Below are positions 53,018 to 61,619 of a stretch of 64,000 bases of DNA, piece by piece (positions within the stretch are counted from its first letter, which is position 1; every line of letters begins with the position of its first letter). The translations under genes were made by a program, and so were the position numbers. The notes beneath the pieces were generated by a model. That model was not told the origin of the DNA. It made no database searches and saw only the letters and a program-made list of their open reading frames with translations. This DNA comes from Shouchella tritolerans. Its GTDB lineage: Bacteria > Bacillota > Bacilli > Bacillales > Bacillaceae_D. The stretch spans positions 124,001-188,000 of the forward strand of contig NZ_JAODPB010000001.1 of assembly GCF_025770735.1 (NCBI RefSeq). Reading direction: 5' to 3'.

Positions 53018-54640
53018 ATGGATGATTCAAAAAAGTCGCCCTCGTTTGGAACCAATGTAACGGGGCAAGGCGATGCGCTTGATCAGCGCAAAGCCGCAAA
53101 TGAAAAAAACGATACATTGACAACCCGTCAAGGCCATCCCGTGAAAGACAATCAAAATGTACGCACTGTCGGCAACCGCGGGCCTATGACATTAGAGAAT
53201 TACGATTTCTTGGAGAAAATTAGCCATTTCGACCGGGAGCGTATTCCGGAGCGAGTTGTCCATGCCCGCGGTGCAGGGGCACACGGCTATTTTCAATCGT
53301 ATGGAAAAGTAGGAGATGAACCAATTTCTAAATACACAAGAGCAAAAGTGTTTACAAACACGGAAGTGAAAACGCCTGTATTTGTCCGGTTTTCTTCTGT
53401 TATTCATGGCATCCATTCCCCTGAAACACTTCGTGATCCCCGTGGCTTTGCGGTAAAATTTTACACAGAGGATGGCAACTGGGACTTAGTCGGCAATAAC
53501 TTGAAGATTTTTTTCATTCGCGATCCGCTAAAATTCCCGGATATGGTCCATGCGTTTAAACCGGATCCAGTAACGAACCGGCAAAGCATGGAACGGTTTT
53601 TCGATTTTGTCTCGCAAAGCCCAGAGTCGACCCATATGATCACGTTTGTGTTCTCCCCGTGGGGCATTCCGGCAAACTACCGGAACATGCAAGGATCGGG
53701 CGTCCATGCGTATAAATGGGTCAACGAGGAAGGAAAAGCGATGCTTGTTAAATACCATTGGGAGCCTGTACAAGGGATTAAAAACTTGACCCAAAAAGAA
53801 GCAGAGCAAATCCAAGGAAAAAACTTCAACCATGCGACGCAAGATTTGTATGAAGCAATTGAAAAAGGCGATTACCCTGAATGGGAGCTTTATGTGCAAT
53901 TGATGGAAGACGGTGAACATCCAGAGCTGGACTTTGATCCTCTTGACCCGACTAAGCTTTGGTATAAAGACCAGTTTCCTTGGCACAAAGTCGGCAAGAT
54001 GGTGCTCAACAAAAACCCGGAAAATTATTTTGCGGAAGTGGAACAAGCCGCCTTTGGCACCGGCGTACTCGTCGATGGCCTTGACTTTTCCGATGACAAA
54101 CTGTTGCAAGGACGCACGTTCTCCTATTCTGACACGCAGCGTTACCGCGTTGGCCCGAACTATTTGCAACTGCCAATCAATGCCCCGAAAAAACGGGTAG
54201 CGACCAACCAACGAGATGGGCAAATGACGTATCATGTCGATAGTCCTCCAGGAATCAATCCACACGTTAACTATGAGCCATCTGTACTTAACGGCTTAAA
54301 GGAAGCAGAAAAAGTCAACCCAGACCACACGCCGCACGTATCAGGCGAAGTGAAATATGAAGCGATCAGCCGCCCGAACAACTTCGGCCAAGCAGGTGAA
54401 ACGTATCGCCGTTTTTCTGACTGGGAACGGGACGAACTAATTGCCAATTTAGCTAATGCCCTGGCCGACGTCGATAAAAGGATCCAAAAGCAAATGATCG
54501 AGAATGTTACAGAAGCGGACCGCGACTACGGCAAGCGTCTAGAGGAAGCGATCAAACGTGTTCAAGAAAGCGTAGACGACAAAGAAGGACATGCGGTCAA
54601 GGAAGCAGAACAAGAAGGAATGCCGTCTGATCCTTACTAA
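53018..54640 (+). CDS. Clade-3-like monofunctional haem catalase
   Basis: 540 residues. [21 protein letters not shown] holds the distal His82; [20 protein letters not shown] the active-site Asn; [20 protein letters not shown] the proximal haem-ligand Tyr. Length and ends fit small-subunit catalases (KatA/KatX class). It decomposes H2O2. AAGGAAGGAG precedes the ATG; a terminator follows. No peroxide regulator gene is adjacent. Confidence 0.93.
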   Translation: MDDSKKSPSFGTNVTGQGDALDQRKAANEKNDTLTTRQGHPVKDNQNVRTVGNRGPMTLENYDFLEKISHFDRERIPERVVHARGAGAHGYFQSYGKVGDEPISKYTRAKVFTNTEVKTPVFVRFSSVIHGIHSPETLRDPRGFAVKFYTEDGNWDLVGNNLKIFFIRDPLKFPDMVHAFKPDPVTNRQSMERFFDFVSQSPESTHMITFVFSPWGIPANYRNMQGSGVHAYKWVNEEGKAMLVKYHWEPVQGIKNLTQKEAEQIQGKNFNHATQDLYEAIEKGDYPEWELYVQLMEDGEHPELDFDPLDPTKLWYKDQFPWHKVGKMVLNKNPENYFAEVEQAAFGTGVLVDGLDFSDDKLLQGRTFSYSDTQRYRVGPNYLQLPINAPKKRVATNQRDGQMTYHVDSPPGINPHVNYEPSVLNGLKEAEKVNPDHTPHVSGEVKYEAISRPNNFGQAGETYRRFSDWERDELIANLANALADVDKRIQKQMIENVTEADRDYGKRLEEAIKRVQESVDDKEGHAVKEAEQEGMPSDPY

Positions 54641-54662
54641 AAAAACGAACTCCAAAAAAGGA

Positions 54663-54696
54663 AACCGTAGGCGTCGATTCGATACCTACGGTTTTT
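54663..54696 (+). terminator. Terminator after the catalase gene
   Basis: AACCGTAGG pairs with CCTACGGTT around a 13-base loop, followed by TTT. On the minus strand the AAACC/GGTTTCC arrangement may also stop the leftward operon. Confidence 0.75.
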
Positions 54697-54698
54697 GA

Positions 54699-55247
54699 TC
54701 AATTGAACTTGTAATATTTTTTGCAAAGTTGAAAATGGTGATTTTCATGTATACAAAGCAAATGTATGCTTTGTATTAGATTAGGATAATCGGCGATTGG
54801 GTCTGGATAGCGAATATGGCCAGCGATTTCGTCTTTTATTTGACGGACCATGGTCTCCAATTGTTTTGTTTCGGCGTCTATGCTTGTCATTAATTGAGCG
54901 AATGACGTGTTCTTTTGGATCTCTTTTGGTGGTACTAACATACTTGGCGCTTTCATTGGCTTGTTATGCTTATTGTTATATTCCTTGTATATGTCTTTAC
55001 TGTGCGTTTCATAAGGCTTGTTTTTCCTTATTGCAGCGATCGGTTTGGACAATGGCAAATACAGCTTATTTAGCTGTATAAAACGTTTGATCATTAAAAA
55101 TAAATGGTAGTACGTTTCTCCAAACGACCATTTATTTTCACAGGGTCTTTTCCATTCTTCCCCTTTAAAAGGTTCCATCGCAATGGACATTTCATCTCTC
55201 TGCTTGTAAAGTGTGTGAAAATGCTTTTCCATATAACTGCTCTTCAT
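54699..55247 (-). CDS. DinB-like (DinB_2) protein at the end of the lipid cluster
   Basis: 182 residues. MEKHFHTLYKQRDEMSIAMEPF, NKWSFGETYYHLFLMIKRFIQL and IHLLCIHENHHFQLCKKY form the DinB/YfiT four-helix pattern, with His47-like (YYHL) and HENHHF as metal ligands. Such proteins include mycothiol- and bacillithiol-dependent enzymes. It starts 8 bases after the stop of the phosphopantetheinyl transferase, with TAGGAGG between, so it is co-transcribed. A role in thiol conjugation or self-protection is only a guess. Confidence 0.75.
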   Translation of the reverse strand: MKSSYMEKHFHTLYKQRDEMSIAMEPFKGEEWKRPCENKWSFGETYYHLFLMIKRFIQLNKLYLPLSKPIAAIRKNKPYETHSKDIYKEYNNKHNKPMKAPSMLVPPKEIQKNTSFAQLMTSIDAETKQLETMVRQIKDEIAGHIRYPDPIADYPNLIQSIHLLCIHENHHFQLCKKYYKFN

Positions 55248-55255
55248 AACGCCTC

Positions 55256-55924
55256 CTAGTAATGCTCTAAAGCATCAATGAGTTGTGAACAACCTAGTAA
55301 GTGTATGTTGTAATCAAAGCTTTCTTCGCTTAGGACACACCAACTATAACCTTCAATAAAACCTCGGACATAATATAAGGATTCACCATTTACTTCTAAA
55401 CAATTCCTTTTGAAGTAATTGACTGTTAACGGGGTATTGAGGGTTCTCATAATATCAATTAGCCGAATCCCTTTACATTTCACATAACTTTCTTTAAACG
55501 TCCAAGTGTCCAAGAAAAAGATATTTCTTGAGTGAGGAGAAAGACTTAGTAAGTGGCTTAACTCGTTATCTGTAAAAAAAAATTGAGCCAATTCTTGATT
55601 ATATTCTTTGTACGCTTCTATGTCGGCTCCTATTAACCCTTTATTGTCATACGCACACATAATCCATTCATTGCAATGAGATAGGCTAAAGTAATCCTTT
55701 AATAAAAAAGGTTTTCCGTTTTCATTATAATGTATTTTTAACGGATGTTTTATTCCCTGTTTCTTAATAAGCACATACTGTAAAAGTAAATCACTATACA
55801 GAAGGTGGAGCCTCTTCACTGGATGAGAAGCTTTATTTAAACGATTTATCGTTCGCAGCGATAGATTTATTTTAGGTGAAAATTCTATTATGGAAGCCTT
55901 AATGTTTAAAAGAAATATATCCAT
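55256..55924 (-). CDS. Sfp-type 4'-phosphopantetheinyl transferase
   Basis: 222 residues: ENGKPFLLKDYFSLSHCNEW, IGADIEAY (Mg ligands Asp101, Glu103) and DTWTFKESYVKCKGI (WxxKEA-like, with Lys144, Glu145) are the Sfp-family signatures. It attaches phosphopantetheine to carrier domains, here most likely Ser37 of the ACP part of the ACP-oxoamine synthase three to four kilobases upstream in the operon. It begins 2 bases after the KAS stop with no ribosome binding site of its own, so translation is coupled. Confidence 0.9.
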   Translation of the reverse strand: MDIFLLNIKASIIEFSPKINLSLRTINRLNKASHPVKRLHLLYSDLLLQYVLIKKQGIKHPLKIHYNENGKPFLLKDYFSLSHCNEWIMCAYDNKGLIGADIEAYKEYNQELAQFFFTDNELSHLLSLSPHSRNIFFLDTWTFKESYVKCKGIRLIDIMRTLNTPLTVNYFKRNCLEVNGESLYYVRGFIEGYSWCVLSEESFDYNIHLLGCSQLIDALEHY

Positions 55925-55926
55925 TT

Positions 55927-57135
55927 TTAATTTTGAAATGATGACAATAAGAGGGATGCATTATGACCGCCAAATGCAAAAGAATTATTTAAAATTTCCC
56001 CGCCGTTGTAGTTAGCGGTTTTTTCTAAAAGAAGATTCACATCAATGTCCTCATCCACCTCTTCACTTCGTACATTGATAGTAGGTATCAATTTTCCTCT
56101 GCTTATCATCATAGAACATAGCGCTGTTTCAATTGCTCCAGCTGCTCCTAAAGCATGTCCATGTATAGACTTAGTGGATGCGACTAAAGGGTTATGACTA
56201 AACAACGCTTTAATCGCTGCTGACTCTGTTAAATCATTTAATTTAGTTGAGGTGCCGTGAGCATTAATGTATTCTATTTCATTAGAGGCGATTTTGGCAT
56301 CCATTAATGCATTCTCCATGCAGCGTGTAATACCATTCATATCGGGAGCTAGCAATGATTTAGCGTCTGAGGAACTCCCATAGCCTTTTACTTCACAATA
56401 AATGTGAACGCCTCGTTCTTTTGCATGATTAAGTTCTTCAAGAACTAGGAAAGCAGCACCTTCACTCATCACAAATCCCGATCGATCTTTCGAAAAAGGT
56501 ATGCTAGCTTTATCTATAGTCTTGGAATTAGTTAAAGCTCTTAACTTTCTGAAAGCCTCAATAACTTGTGGAATGACACAAGCCTCTGTCCCACCGGCCA
56601 ATATCATTTTTTGGTTCCCTTGCTGGATTTTCTTAAAGGCTTCCCCTATAGCAACGGTACCGGAAGCGCAGGCAAGAGAATAAGCGAGAGTTTCGCCTTT
56701 TATACCTAAATCAATACTTATGTTTGCAGTGATCATATTGATGAGATTTCTCGGGATAACGAGCATCGTCATTTGGTCGACGCCGGCTAATGCTGCTGCA
56801 CCAAATTCATCGGCGAGGGCACGAATCCCACCGACGGAGCTTCCAACAAAAACAGATATGTTTTCACTATTCTCATCATTCATTTCAAGGTTGGCATCTT
56901 CAATAGCTTCCCTAGAAGCGATCAAGGCTAATTGGGTGCACCGGTCCATATAGCGCCTTTCTTTTGTAGACAAAGGTTCATTGAAAATGTCATCAACTTC
57001 CCCAACAAATTTTGTATTTTCATGTTTTGATGGAATAATCCCACTCTCTAGATTAAGAATGCTTTCCCAAGTACTTTCTCTTGTAATTCCATTAGGTGAT
57101 ACGATCCCTATTCCTGTCACTACAACTTTTTTCAT
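55927..57135 (-). CDS. KAS (FabF-type) 3-oxoacyl-ACP synthase of the lipid cluster
   Basis: 402 residues from the inner ATG (57135), which has GAGGAGG at a better distance than ATG 57141. Numbered from the outer Met: Cys158 (SLACASGTV), His295 (NAHGTSTK) and Lys324/His329 (KSIHGHALGAAG), the complete C-H-K-H set of condensing enzymes. It would extend an acyl-ACP by two carbons with malonyl-ACP. It is not next to fab genes but to a PPTase and an ACP-AOS fusion, so it is probably dedicated to this cluster. Confidence 0.9.
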   Translation of the reverse strand: MKKVVVTGIGIVSPNGITRESTWESILNLESGIIPSKHENTKFVGEVDDIFNEPLSTKERRYMDRCTQLALIASREAIEDANLEMNDENSENISVFVGSSVGGIRALADEFGAAALAGVDQMTMLVIPRNLINMITANISIDLGIKGETLAYSLACASGTVAIGEAFKKIQQGNQKMILAGGTEACVIPQVIEAFRKLRALTNSKTIDKASIPFSKDRSGFVMSEGAAFLVLEELNHAKERGVHIYCEVKGYGSSSDAKSLLAPDMNGITRCMENALMDAKIASNEIEYINAHGTSTKLNDLTESAAIKALFSHNPLVASTKSIHGHALGAAGAIETALCSMMISRGKLIPTINVRSEEVDEDIDVNLLLEKTANYNGGEILNNSFAFGGHNASLLLSSFQN

Positions 57136-57170
57136 AAGCATTTGCCTCCTCGTTTGTTAGGGTTAAGCCC

Positions 57171-57347
57171 TTAAAATGGATGTGATTGGTAAAAGTCTTT
57201 TTTACTAAAATGTGGACCAGCTTTTTTTAATGCTTCAAAGGTCGTAGCTTGTTTGGTCACGACAATGAAGACCCGTGAAACCGATACGGTACCGAGTCTC
57301 CTTGCCGGTGCTATCCGTCTAAAAAGGTTGCATAGAAATAGCGGGAA
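57171..57347 (-). pseudogene. Unexplained short frame between the permease and KAS genes
   Basis: A 58-codon frame with no good start reads RVFIVVTKQATTFEALKKAG, PHFSKKDFYQSHPF and stops 36 bases before the KAS gene. The C-terminal half looks protein-like but I cannot name it. It fills the only sizeable gap (57142-57464, 323 bases) of the cluster, which otherwise shows nothing. Confidence 0.25.
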
Positions 57348-57464
57348 TTACTAAGCAGCACAAACGAGTACTTGTTCTAACCGTTAAAGCCCTTAGTGGT
57401 ATGCTACTATGAACTGTTAACTCTTTATGTCTGAAAATTCCTTGACTTATCACCGCAGTTTATG

Positions 57465-59606
57465 TCATTTAATGTTTTTTATTTTTGCTCTTGTTCTTAT
57501 TAAGAAGAAGGTAAAAATAGCAATTACCATTCCATTACTTGCTAGTATAATCAACAGATTGTCAGTTACTTTAACAAAGTTAACAAAATCAAACATAATT
57601 TGATCAAGGAATGTTCTCACTACAATTTGTGATAAAAGATAGGATCCAATAATACATAGGACCGCAATAGGAAAAGAGAAAGCAAAATGCATTTTCATCA
57701 CTTCAGCTGTTGAAAAACCTTCTAACTTTAACGTTCTAATTGATTGAATGCTGTTTTGATAACTGAATTCTAAAAGTGAGTACAACAAAGCAATTTGCAA
57801 AACAATAGCCAATGAAAGGATTAGGGTAATCTGCTTGTTTATCACTTCTAAAATATTTTCCCCAGATGTTATGATCTCGTCTCTAGTCAAAGTAGCTTCT
57901 ATTCCATCATCATTAGCCTCTTCAAATGGCTCTGCGCGGGCAATGGCTGGGGTAAAATATGTCTCACTGTTAAATAGATCTCCGTCATCGGAGACTAAAT
58001 AAATAGTGCTTACTGTGGTGACGTTGTTGATTTTATTGATCTTAAACGAGTAATCTTCCTGGTTCGTTACGTCTTTAAGAACCAATTCATCCCCAACGGC
58101 CTTCCCGTATTTATCAGCAAACGCTTGAGTGATGATTACATCCCCGTCTTCAAGCTCTAAATCGTATTTATAGTACGTTGAATCAGAGCCTATCACATAA
58201 ACGCTCTGTGTAATTCCCTCCTGATCGTATAGGCTATACAATTCAAATTCTTCGCCATTAAACTCATCTTGATTCAATGGCTTTAAAAACAGGATTTCTT
58301 CAAAAATATTTTCGGATGCTAAATCATCCACATACTTAGTTACTGAGTCTTTTAACAAGAAAGAGAAGTTAATCAATAACCCAACAAAGAAAATCAATAT
58401 CATAAACAAGGCCATTTCTTTTTTATTCCTGTTTATTCGTTTTAAACGATAACGATAAGTGAACGGAATAAAATGTATAAATTTGCTTGTCACTTTTTTG
58501 GCTGATTTGATTTTACTTTTTTTCTTTTTGGCCTTTATATAAAATTGATACACTAAAACAAAGTTTATAACCAACACGACTATTAATGAAACTATTAAAC
58601 AAATAGCCAGAAGTGCCCAATCCATTTCGAGTAAGGGATAATTATAAATACGGCTATTCATTTGCATGATGGTTTCAATGGAAAAGAATCCAAGTGTACA
58701 GCCAATGATCCAGGCGATTAATAGTGTTAAATTTGTTTCAGTTGTGTAATGTTTGAAAATGGTTCGCTTACTAAAACCCAACTTATTAAAGATTTCCAAG
58801 TTGTTTGTTTCTTTTTTTGACATTTCAAAGTGATAAACACTTAAGAGGACACCTACTATTAGATATAGCAAGAACGTCAGAAGCAGGGCAAGATCTCTCG
58901 GTGCTTCCGCATCCCCTATGACTTGTTGTATTCTAGTATTGTTTTGAGAATCATTTAGATAGATTGGTTCAACTATCTCTGAAACTTCTTCTACACTGAG
59001 GTCGCTCTTATAAGCATAGTAGGACGAGAACTCGTTCCCAAAAAGAGTATTAAATGTTTTTTCGTTAACAAATGCAATGCCAAAAACTTCTGAATTGGCC
59101 TGTAAAACAAGGTCGCTGTTTTTGGTTGTAATGTAATCTGGAGAAATGGCCGTTCCAACAATGTTTAAAGTTTCACCATCAAGATTTAATTCATCATTAA
59201 TAGCTAAGTCATTAGAAGTTAAAAAGTTACTGTCGATCAATATTTCATTAACACCCTGAACATCTTGACCATCTGTAACTTGGTGCTTGTTGATTTTTTC
59301 CCTCTCTTGAAATATACGTATGGTGGTGCCGTCTTGTCGTATCTCACCGTATTTAATTTCTTCATAATCAATGTTCTTAAGTGTTTTAGGCGCCTCAATA
59401 GTAATAAATGTCCCGTCCTCCACATTGTAATCACTATTAAAGTTTTCAACTGACTGGAGAACACTGCTAGTGCCTACAAAGAAACTTACAAAAATACTTG
59501 TTGTAGCAAAAACGACAAGAAATATCACTAACAATTTTAGCTTATAAGTATTCAACCTTCTGCCGATTCGTTTTTGAAGCTTTTTCTTTGTATTGTTATT
59601 TACCAT
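57465..59606 (-). CDS. FtsX-type ABC permease of the lipid cluster
   Basis: 713 residues with intact frame: TM1 (about 22-46), a large extracellular domain (about 50-225), three helices at about 235-360 (LLLTFLLYLIVGVLLSVY, NLTLLIAWIIGCTLGFF, LLAICLIVSLIVVLVINF), a basic cytoplasmic loop, another helix at about 400 with a second extracellular domain (about 425-580), and three closing helices. The two large extracellular domains fit BceB/MacB-like permeases that export or dislodge membrane-active molecules. It overlaps the ATPase by 7 bases. Confidence 0.85.
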   Translation of the reverse strand: MVNNNTKKKLQKRIGRRLNTYKLKLLVIFLVVFATTSIFVSFFVGTSSVLQSVENFNSDYNVEDGTFITIEAPKTLKNIDYEEIKYGEIRQDGTTIRIFQEREKINKHQVTDGQDVQGVNEILIDSNFLTSNDLAINDELNLDGETLNIVGTAISPDYITTKNSDLVLQANSEVFGIAFVNEKTFNTLFGNEFSSYYAYKSDLSVEEVSEIVEPIYLNDSQNNTRIQQVIGDAEAPRDLALLLTFLLYLIVGVLLSVYHFEMSKKETNNLEIFNKLGFSKRTIFKHYTTETNLTLLIAWIIGCTLGFFSIETIMQMNSRIYNYPLLEMDWALLAICLIVSLIVVLVINFVLVYQFYIKAKKKKSKIKSAKKVTSKFIHFIPFTYRYRLKRINRNKKEMALFMILIFFVGLLINFSFLLKDSVTKYVDDLASENIFEEILFLKPLNQDEFNGEEFELYSLYDQEGITQSVYVIGSDSTYYKYDLELEDGDVIITQAFADKYGKAVGDELVLKDVTNQEDYSFKINKINNVTTVSTIYLVSDDGDLFNSETYFTPAIARAEPFEEANDDGIEATLTRDEIITSGENILEVINKQITLILSLAIVLQIALLYSLLEFSYQNSIQSIRTLKLEGFSTAEVMKMHFAFSFPIAVLCIIGSYLLSQIVVRTFLDQIMFDFVNFVKVTDNLLIILASNGMVIAIFTFFLIRTRAKIKNIK

Positions 59607-60289
59607 TCTAAACTCTCCACCAATGTAACTTCTGTTTGTACTTCATCGTTTATCTTTTGGCCATCATGAATGGTAATGACGCGATTAGAGATCTTTGTAA
59701 TTTGCTCATTATGGGTTATAAGAACAATCGTAGTTTGATGGCTTTGTTGTAGGTTTTGCAGTACTGTCAAGACTTCCCTAGATGACTTACCATCAAGTGC
59801 TCCAGTAGGTTCATCACAAAATAGGATCTTAGATTCTTTTACAAGGGCTCTTAGTATAGCCGCTTTTTGTTGTTGTCCTCCAGAACATTGATGGGGGAAT
59901 AAATTTATAGCTTTGCGAATGTCCCATTCATCAATAAAGCTTTCAATTTCTTTATTCAATGGATGTTCTAAATAAATATTTTCATGCAAAGTTAGGTCGT
60001 CTATTAAATTATATTCTTGAAAAACAAAAGCAATATCATTGCGTCTAAAATCATTTACTTCTTTTTTAGTAAGTTTACAAACATCGCGATTGTTTACCTC
60101 TATGTCTCCTGATGTAACGCTTTCTAGCCCAGACAAACATTTAAGCATTGTTGTCTTACCGGATCCCGATTTTCCTATTATTGTACAAAACTCGCCTTTC
60201 CTTATATCAAGATTAATGCCCTTTAGCACCTTTAATTCGTTTTGCTTATTTGCGTTATAAATCTTCGTGATGTTTCTAGCCTTAATCAT
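59600..60289 (-). CDS. ABC ATPase of the lipid cluster
   Basis: 229 residues from MIKARNITKIYN (GGAGG 6-7 bases upstream; the frame is open 24 codons further up). Walker A GKSGSGKTT (39-47), Q-loop FVFQEYN, signature CSGGQQQKAAI (135-145) and Walker B ILFCDEPT (155-162) are intact, and VLITHN supplies the H-loop. This is the LolD/MacB/BceA type that pairs with FtsX-fold permeases. It overlaps the methyltransferase gene by 8 bases. Export of, or immunity to, the cluster's product is the likely role. Confidence 0.92.
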   Translation of the reverse strand: MIKARNITKIYNANKQNELKVLKGINLDIRKGEFCTIIGKSGSGKTTMLKCLSGLESVTSGDIEVNNRDVCKLTKKEVNDFRRNDIAFVFQEYNLIDDLTLHENIYLEHPLNKEIESFIDEWDIRKAINLFPHQCSGGQQQKAAILRALVKESKILFCDEPTGALDGKSSREVLTVLQNLQQSHQTTIVLITHNEQITKISNRVITIHDGQKINDEVQTEVTLVESLEW

Positions 60290-61535
60290 TCGAACCTCCA
60301 TTTTTATGGTTAATTGTAATAAAATACGAATAATACGTATCGTCTGCTGGGACAATTTCACTTACTTTGAAGCCATGAGAATCTAATAGGTCGAGGAAAG
60401 GATTCCATTGTTCAGCTTGGGCAAAATCAGTAAGCATATTATTTAATAGAACTTCGGCTTGAAGAATGCTATTGCAAATATCATATTTATAACGGGAAAG
60501 CAAGTTCCATTTTTTGTTATGCTTTGCAATCAATTCTTGATACATTTCGAAGTCAGGATAATACTGACATATTACTATCGAGCCGTTTTTATCAAGGATT
60601 TCTTTTAGTTTCTTAAATAAGTCCTCCTTTTCCTCTTGATTGAGATAAAATAGCATATAACTCATATTGATCATGTCAAATTTTGTATTGAAAGTAAGGT
60701 TCTTTATGTCATCGTTATATAACTCCACGTTGTTTCTATCTTTATATTTATGTAGGAGCTTCTCGAAAACTTCTTGCTGCCTTTCAACTCCAACGATTTT
60801 GATGTCATTGGAATCTAAATGAATATCAATATAATTACCATTTCCGCACCCGATATCTAAAAAAGAGGTAATTTGTTTTTTTGATATAAATGATACATAA
60901 TTGTTTTTTGTATAAATATTAAAAGCTAATTCTCCAAGATTAGTGTAAAAGTTTTCGGAAAAACTAGGGGATACTTGTTGACACAAATCTAATCCATTAA
61001 TTTCTTGCAGATAGGTAAGCACTTCTTTTATATATACAAATTCTGTTTTTCTCATTAGCTTGCCAAGTGAAGTATGTTCCTTCTGCGTAATGGCATTTTC
61101 AATGAAATGATAATCATAAAAAAGTGTAGTTACCTCCTTATTGTAATCTCCATTAACTAAGTTGATTAATTGATTTTTATTTATTTCATCCACTATGTAT
61201 TTCTTATTAAGAGAGTAAGTTTCTCCATTTTGAGAAATCATCTCCAATTGAATGCCCAAGTCCATAAATGAGTTAAATATGTTGTGGTTATAGCAATCGC
61301 TTTTTGTTATTTCTTTTACATCAATAAAATTTTTGTATACTTGGCTCAAAAAAATAAATCTTATGTAGTTTTTCACTTTAGAGAATAAAAGTAATTGAAA
61401 TAAAGGGGTATCTCTTACGCCTACTATTTTAGACAGCTTCACTAAAAGGTTTATACGGAAGGATCTCTCCGGTACTTTATGCCGTTTAGCCGAGAAATAT
61501 GATTCATGTTTATTTAGTAACACATCGTACTGCAC
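60282..61535 (-). CDS. SAM-dependent methyltransferase of the lipid cluster
   Basis: 417 residues from a GTG start with AAGGAGGG 9 bases upstream. The first 220 residues are a helical domain without clear family; the Rossmann part follows with motif I SFLDIGCGNGNYIDIHL (224-240), VGVERQQEVF (motif II) and DMINMSYMLFYLNQEE. The N-terminal domain resembles the dimerisation halves of natural-product O- and C-methyltransferases. It would methylate an intermediate of the pathway, but on which atom cannot be read. Tightly linked to the ABC genes. Confidence 0.8.
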   Translation of the reverse strand: MQYDVLLNKHESYFSAKRHKVPERSFRINLLVKLSKIVGVRDTPLFQLLLFSKVKNYIRFIFLSQVYKNFIDVKEITKSDCYNHNIFNSFMDLGIQLEMISQNGETYSLNKKYIVDEINKNQLINLVNGDYNKEVTTLFYDYHFIENAITQKEHTSLGKLMRKTEFVYIKEVLTYLQEINGLDLCQQVSPSFSENFYTNLGELAFNIYTKNNYVSFISKKQITSFLDIGCGNGNYIDIHLDSNDIKIVGVERQQEVFEKLLHKYKDRNNVELYNDDIKNLTFNTKFDMINMSYMLFYLNQEEKEDLFKKLKEILDKNGSIVICQYYPDFEMYQELIAKHNKKWNLLSRYKYDICNSILQAEVLLNNMLTDFAQAEQWNPFLDLLDSHGFKVSEIVPADDTYYSYFITINHKNGGSND

Positions 61536-61571
61536 AACGGTACCCTCCTTATGACCGATGATGAATCATTA

Positions 61572-61594
61572 ACAGGAAGCAGGGCGCTTCCTGT
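61572..61594. other. Hairpin between the ACP-AOS and methyltransferase genes
   Basis: ACAGGAAGC pairs with GCTTCCTGT around a 5-base loop in the 84-base gap. On the minus strand no T-run follows, so it may tune the level of downstream genes rather than end the operon. Confidence 0.5.
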
Positions 61595-61619
61595 CTTGGA
61601 TTTTCGTTTTTATATTAAT

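Noticed and set aside
53528-54265. 245-codon minus-strand frame opposite the catalase gene
   Set aside because: It lies wholly inside the strongly supported catalase gene, has no ribosome binding site and shows no domain pattern; it is a reflection of codon bias.
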